Of a stretch of DNA of 6,900 bases, positions 6,341 to 6,900 are shown piece after piece. The DNA is from Helicobacter sp. GTDB lineage: Bacteria; Campylobacterota; Campylobacteria; Campylobacterales; Helicobacteraceae. The stretch spans positions 1 to 6,900 of the forward strand of contig JARIAP010000047.1 of assembly GCA_029257755.1 (NCBI GenBank). The letters run 5' to 3'. The translations under genes were made by a program, and so were the position numbers. The notes under the pieces are model-generated. The model did no database searches, was not told the origin of the DNA, and was given only the letters and a program-made list of their open reading frames with translations. Every line of letters begins with the position of its first letter. Positions within the stretch are counted from its first letter, which is position 1.

Positions 6341-6346
6341 ATTATA
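6341..6346 (-). promoter_or_regulatory. Predicted -10 box of hisIE
   Basis: A perfect TATAAT on the minus strand, preceded by TTG, ends 32 bases before ATG 6309. It fits the spacing seen at trxA, engB and the haemoglobin gene and would serve hisIE and the downstream membrane-protein gene. Confidence 0.55.
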
Positions 6347-6397
6347 CAATAAACAATAATAAAAAAGATTAAAGCTACTTACTATCTTAACACACAC

Positions 6398-6420
6398 AAA
6401 AAAACATATTACTAGCATAT
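6398..6420 (-). terminator. Possible weak terminator after the SPFH gene
   Basis: On the minus strand a short imperfect stem (ATAT/ATAT around GCTAGTA, 6405-6420) is followed by seven T residues (6398-6404). The U-run is good but the stem is poor. Its place between the SPFH stop and the hisIE promoter is the main support. Confidence 0.3.
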
Positions 6421-6441
6421 TTATACTCAATCATACAAAAT

Positions 6442-6900
6442 TCACTGATTGCTTATTGCAGTGCGTTGTTTAGATTTGGAATCTATCCAAATATTTGGCA
6501 CCGAACCACCCGGTGTAAGGAATATCTGTGCGTCTTTGTTGTCTCTTAAGGCATCATTAAACTTACCTTGCACTTCAATTTGTCTTAAATCAAGTAATCT
6601 TTGAGATAAACTATCGCTAAGAAGTTGGTTTGCTTGTGCTTGACCTTTTGCTTCAATTATTGCTGCATCTGCCTTACCTTGTGCTCTTTCTCTTAAAGCA
6701 TTTGCCTCTTGCTTTGCTCTATCCGCCTCTTGCTTTGATGCTTGAACTTGCTCTATTTTTTCTTTTACCATAGGAGGTAAGACTATTTCTCTTAGCTGTA
6801 TAGAATCTAATATAACAGGTTGATTTGGTGTAGCTTTTAATTTTGCTTCAAAACTTGAAGTGATTAAATTTGCAATTTCATCTCTTTTGTTTGGTAAATC
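6442..6900 (-). CDS. SPFH/prohibitin-stomatin family protein, C-terminal part
   Basis: The minus-strand frame is open from the right edge of the window to TGA 6442-6444, giving the last 152 residues; the N-terminal anchor lies outside. The visible part starts within the end of the SPFH (Band 7) domain (ILDSIQLREIVLPP). It continues into a long Ala/Gln/Glu/Lys-rich coiled coil, from KEKIEQVQASKQEAD through AIIEAKGQAQANQLL, and ends with IFLTPGGSVPNIWID and a short basic tail. This matches the prohibitin-like proteins of Campylobacter and Helicobacter, which form large ring oligomers on the membrane and are thought to organise proteases and membrane domains. A methionine at 6771 is internal, not a start, since the frame continues unbroken upstream with family-like sequence. 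The gene uses TGA as its stop, with another TGA four codons on, so TGA is a genuine stop codon in this genome. Confidence 0.88.
   Translation of the reverse strand, partial: DLPNKRDEIANLITSSFEAKLKATPNQPVILDSIQLREIVLPPMVKEKIEQVQASKQEADRAKQEANALRERAQGKADAAIIEAKGQAQANQLLSDSLSQRLLDLRQIEVQGKFNDALRDNKDAQIFLTPGGSVPNIWIDSKSKQRTAISNQ

Noticed and set aside
1..6900. CRISPR arrays, insertion sequences, tRNA or rRNA genes, defence modules
   Set aside because: I saw no regularly spaced repeats, transposase motifs or cloverleaf/rRNA sequence. The recognisable genes are housekeeping or stress genes.

Overview
The window is AT-rich DNA whose gene content and protein sequences point to a member of the Campylobacterota, most likely a non-pylori Helicobacter or close relative. 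The evidence is a Campylobacter Cgb-like single-domain haemoglobin, a bifunctional HisIE, an SPFH protein near a DUF2393-type membrane protein, a thioredoxin/thioredoxin reductase pair ahead of dapB, and sigma70 promoters that show a -10 box but no clear -35 box. All recognisable genes lie on the minus strand except an unidentified gene tail at the left edge. The species assignment is inference.

Right to left, which is the direction of transcription: the C-terminal half of an SPFH/stomatin-like protein (6442-6900, cut by the window edge); hisIE (5623-6309) with its own promoter; a two-helix membrane protein of probable DUF2393 type (4683-5612) that starts with TTG and is coupled to hisIE; a haemoglobin gene (4029-4454) ending in a clear intrinsic terminator; engB (3144-3794), a ribosome-assembly GTPase; then the compact operon trxA-trxB-dapB (2964 down to 914). 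After a 310-bp non-coding stretch comes a family 2 glycosyltransferase remnant (118-579). It meets the tail of a plus-strand gene (1-150) end to end, with 33 bp of overlap.

Two genes are broken. dapB carries one in-frame TGA exactly where the family has the Gly of its conserved Gly-Thr-Thr-Gly motif, and the rest of the gene is intact and well conserved. The glycosyltransferase stops a few residues after its Asp-x-Asp motif, and the DNA beyond does not encode the rest of the family in any minus-strand frame.

Functionally, trxA and trxB form a disulfide-reducing couple, dapB belongs to lysine/meso-diaminopimelate synthesis for peptidoglycan, hisIE catalyses steps 2 and 3 of histidine synthesis, and the haemoglobin probably serves nitric oxide defence. 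A possible Crp/Fnr-type (NssR-like) site lies 41.5 bp upstream of the predicted haemoglobin start of transcription. Five genes preceded by a non-coding gap have a TATAAT-like hexamer whose last base is exactly 32 bases from the start codon, which suggests a uniform leader of about 25 nt. I see no CRISPR array, tRNA, rRNA, insertion sequence or clearly novel multi-gene system. The best leads are the dapB nonsense codon, the fixed promoter geometry, the haemoglobin operator and the glycosyltransferase breakpoint.
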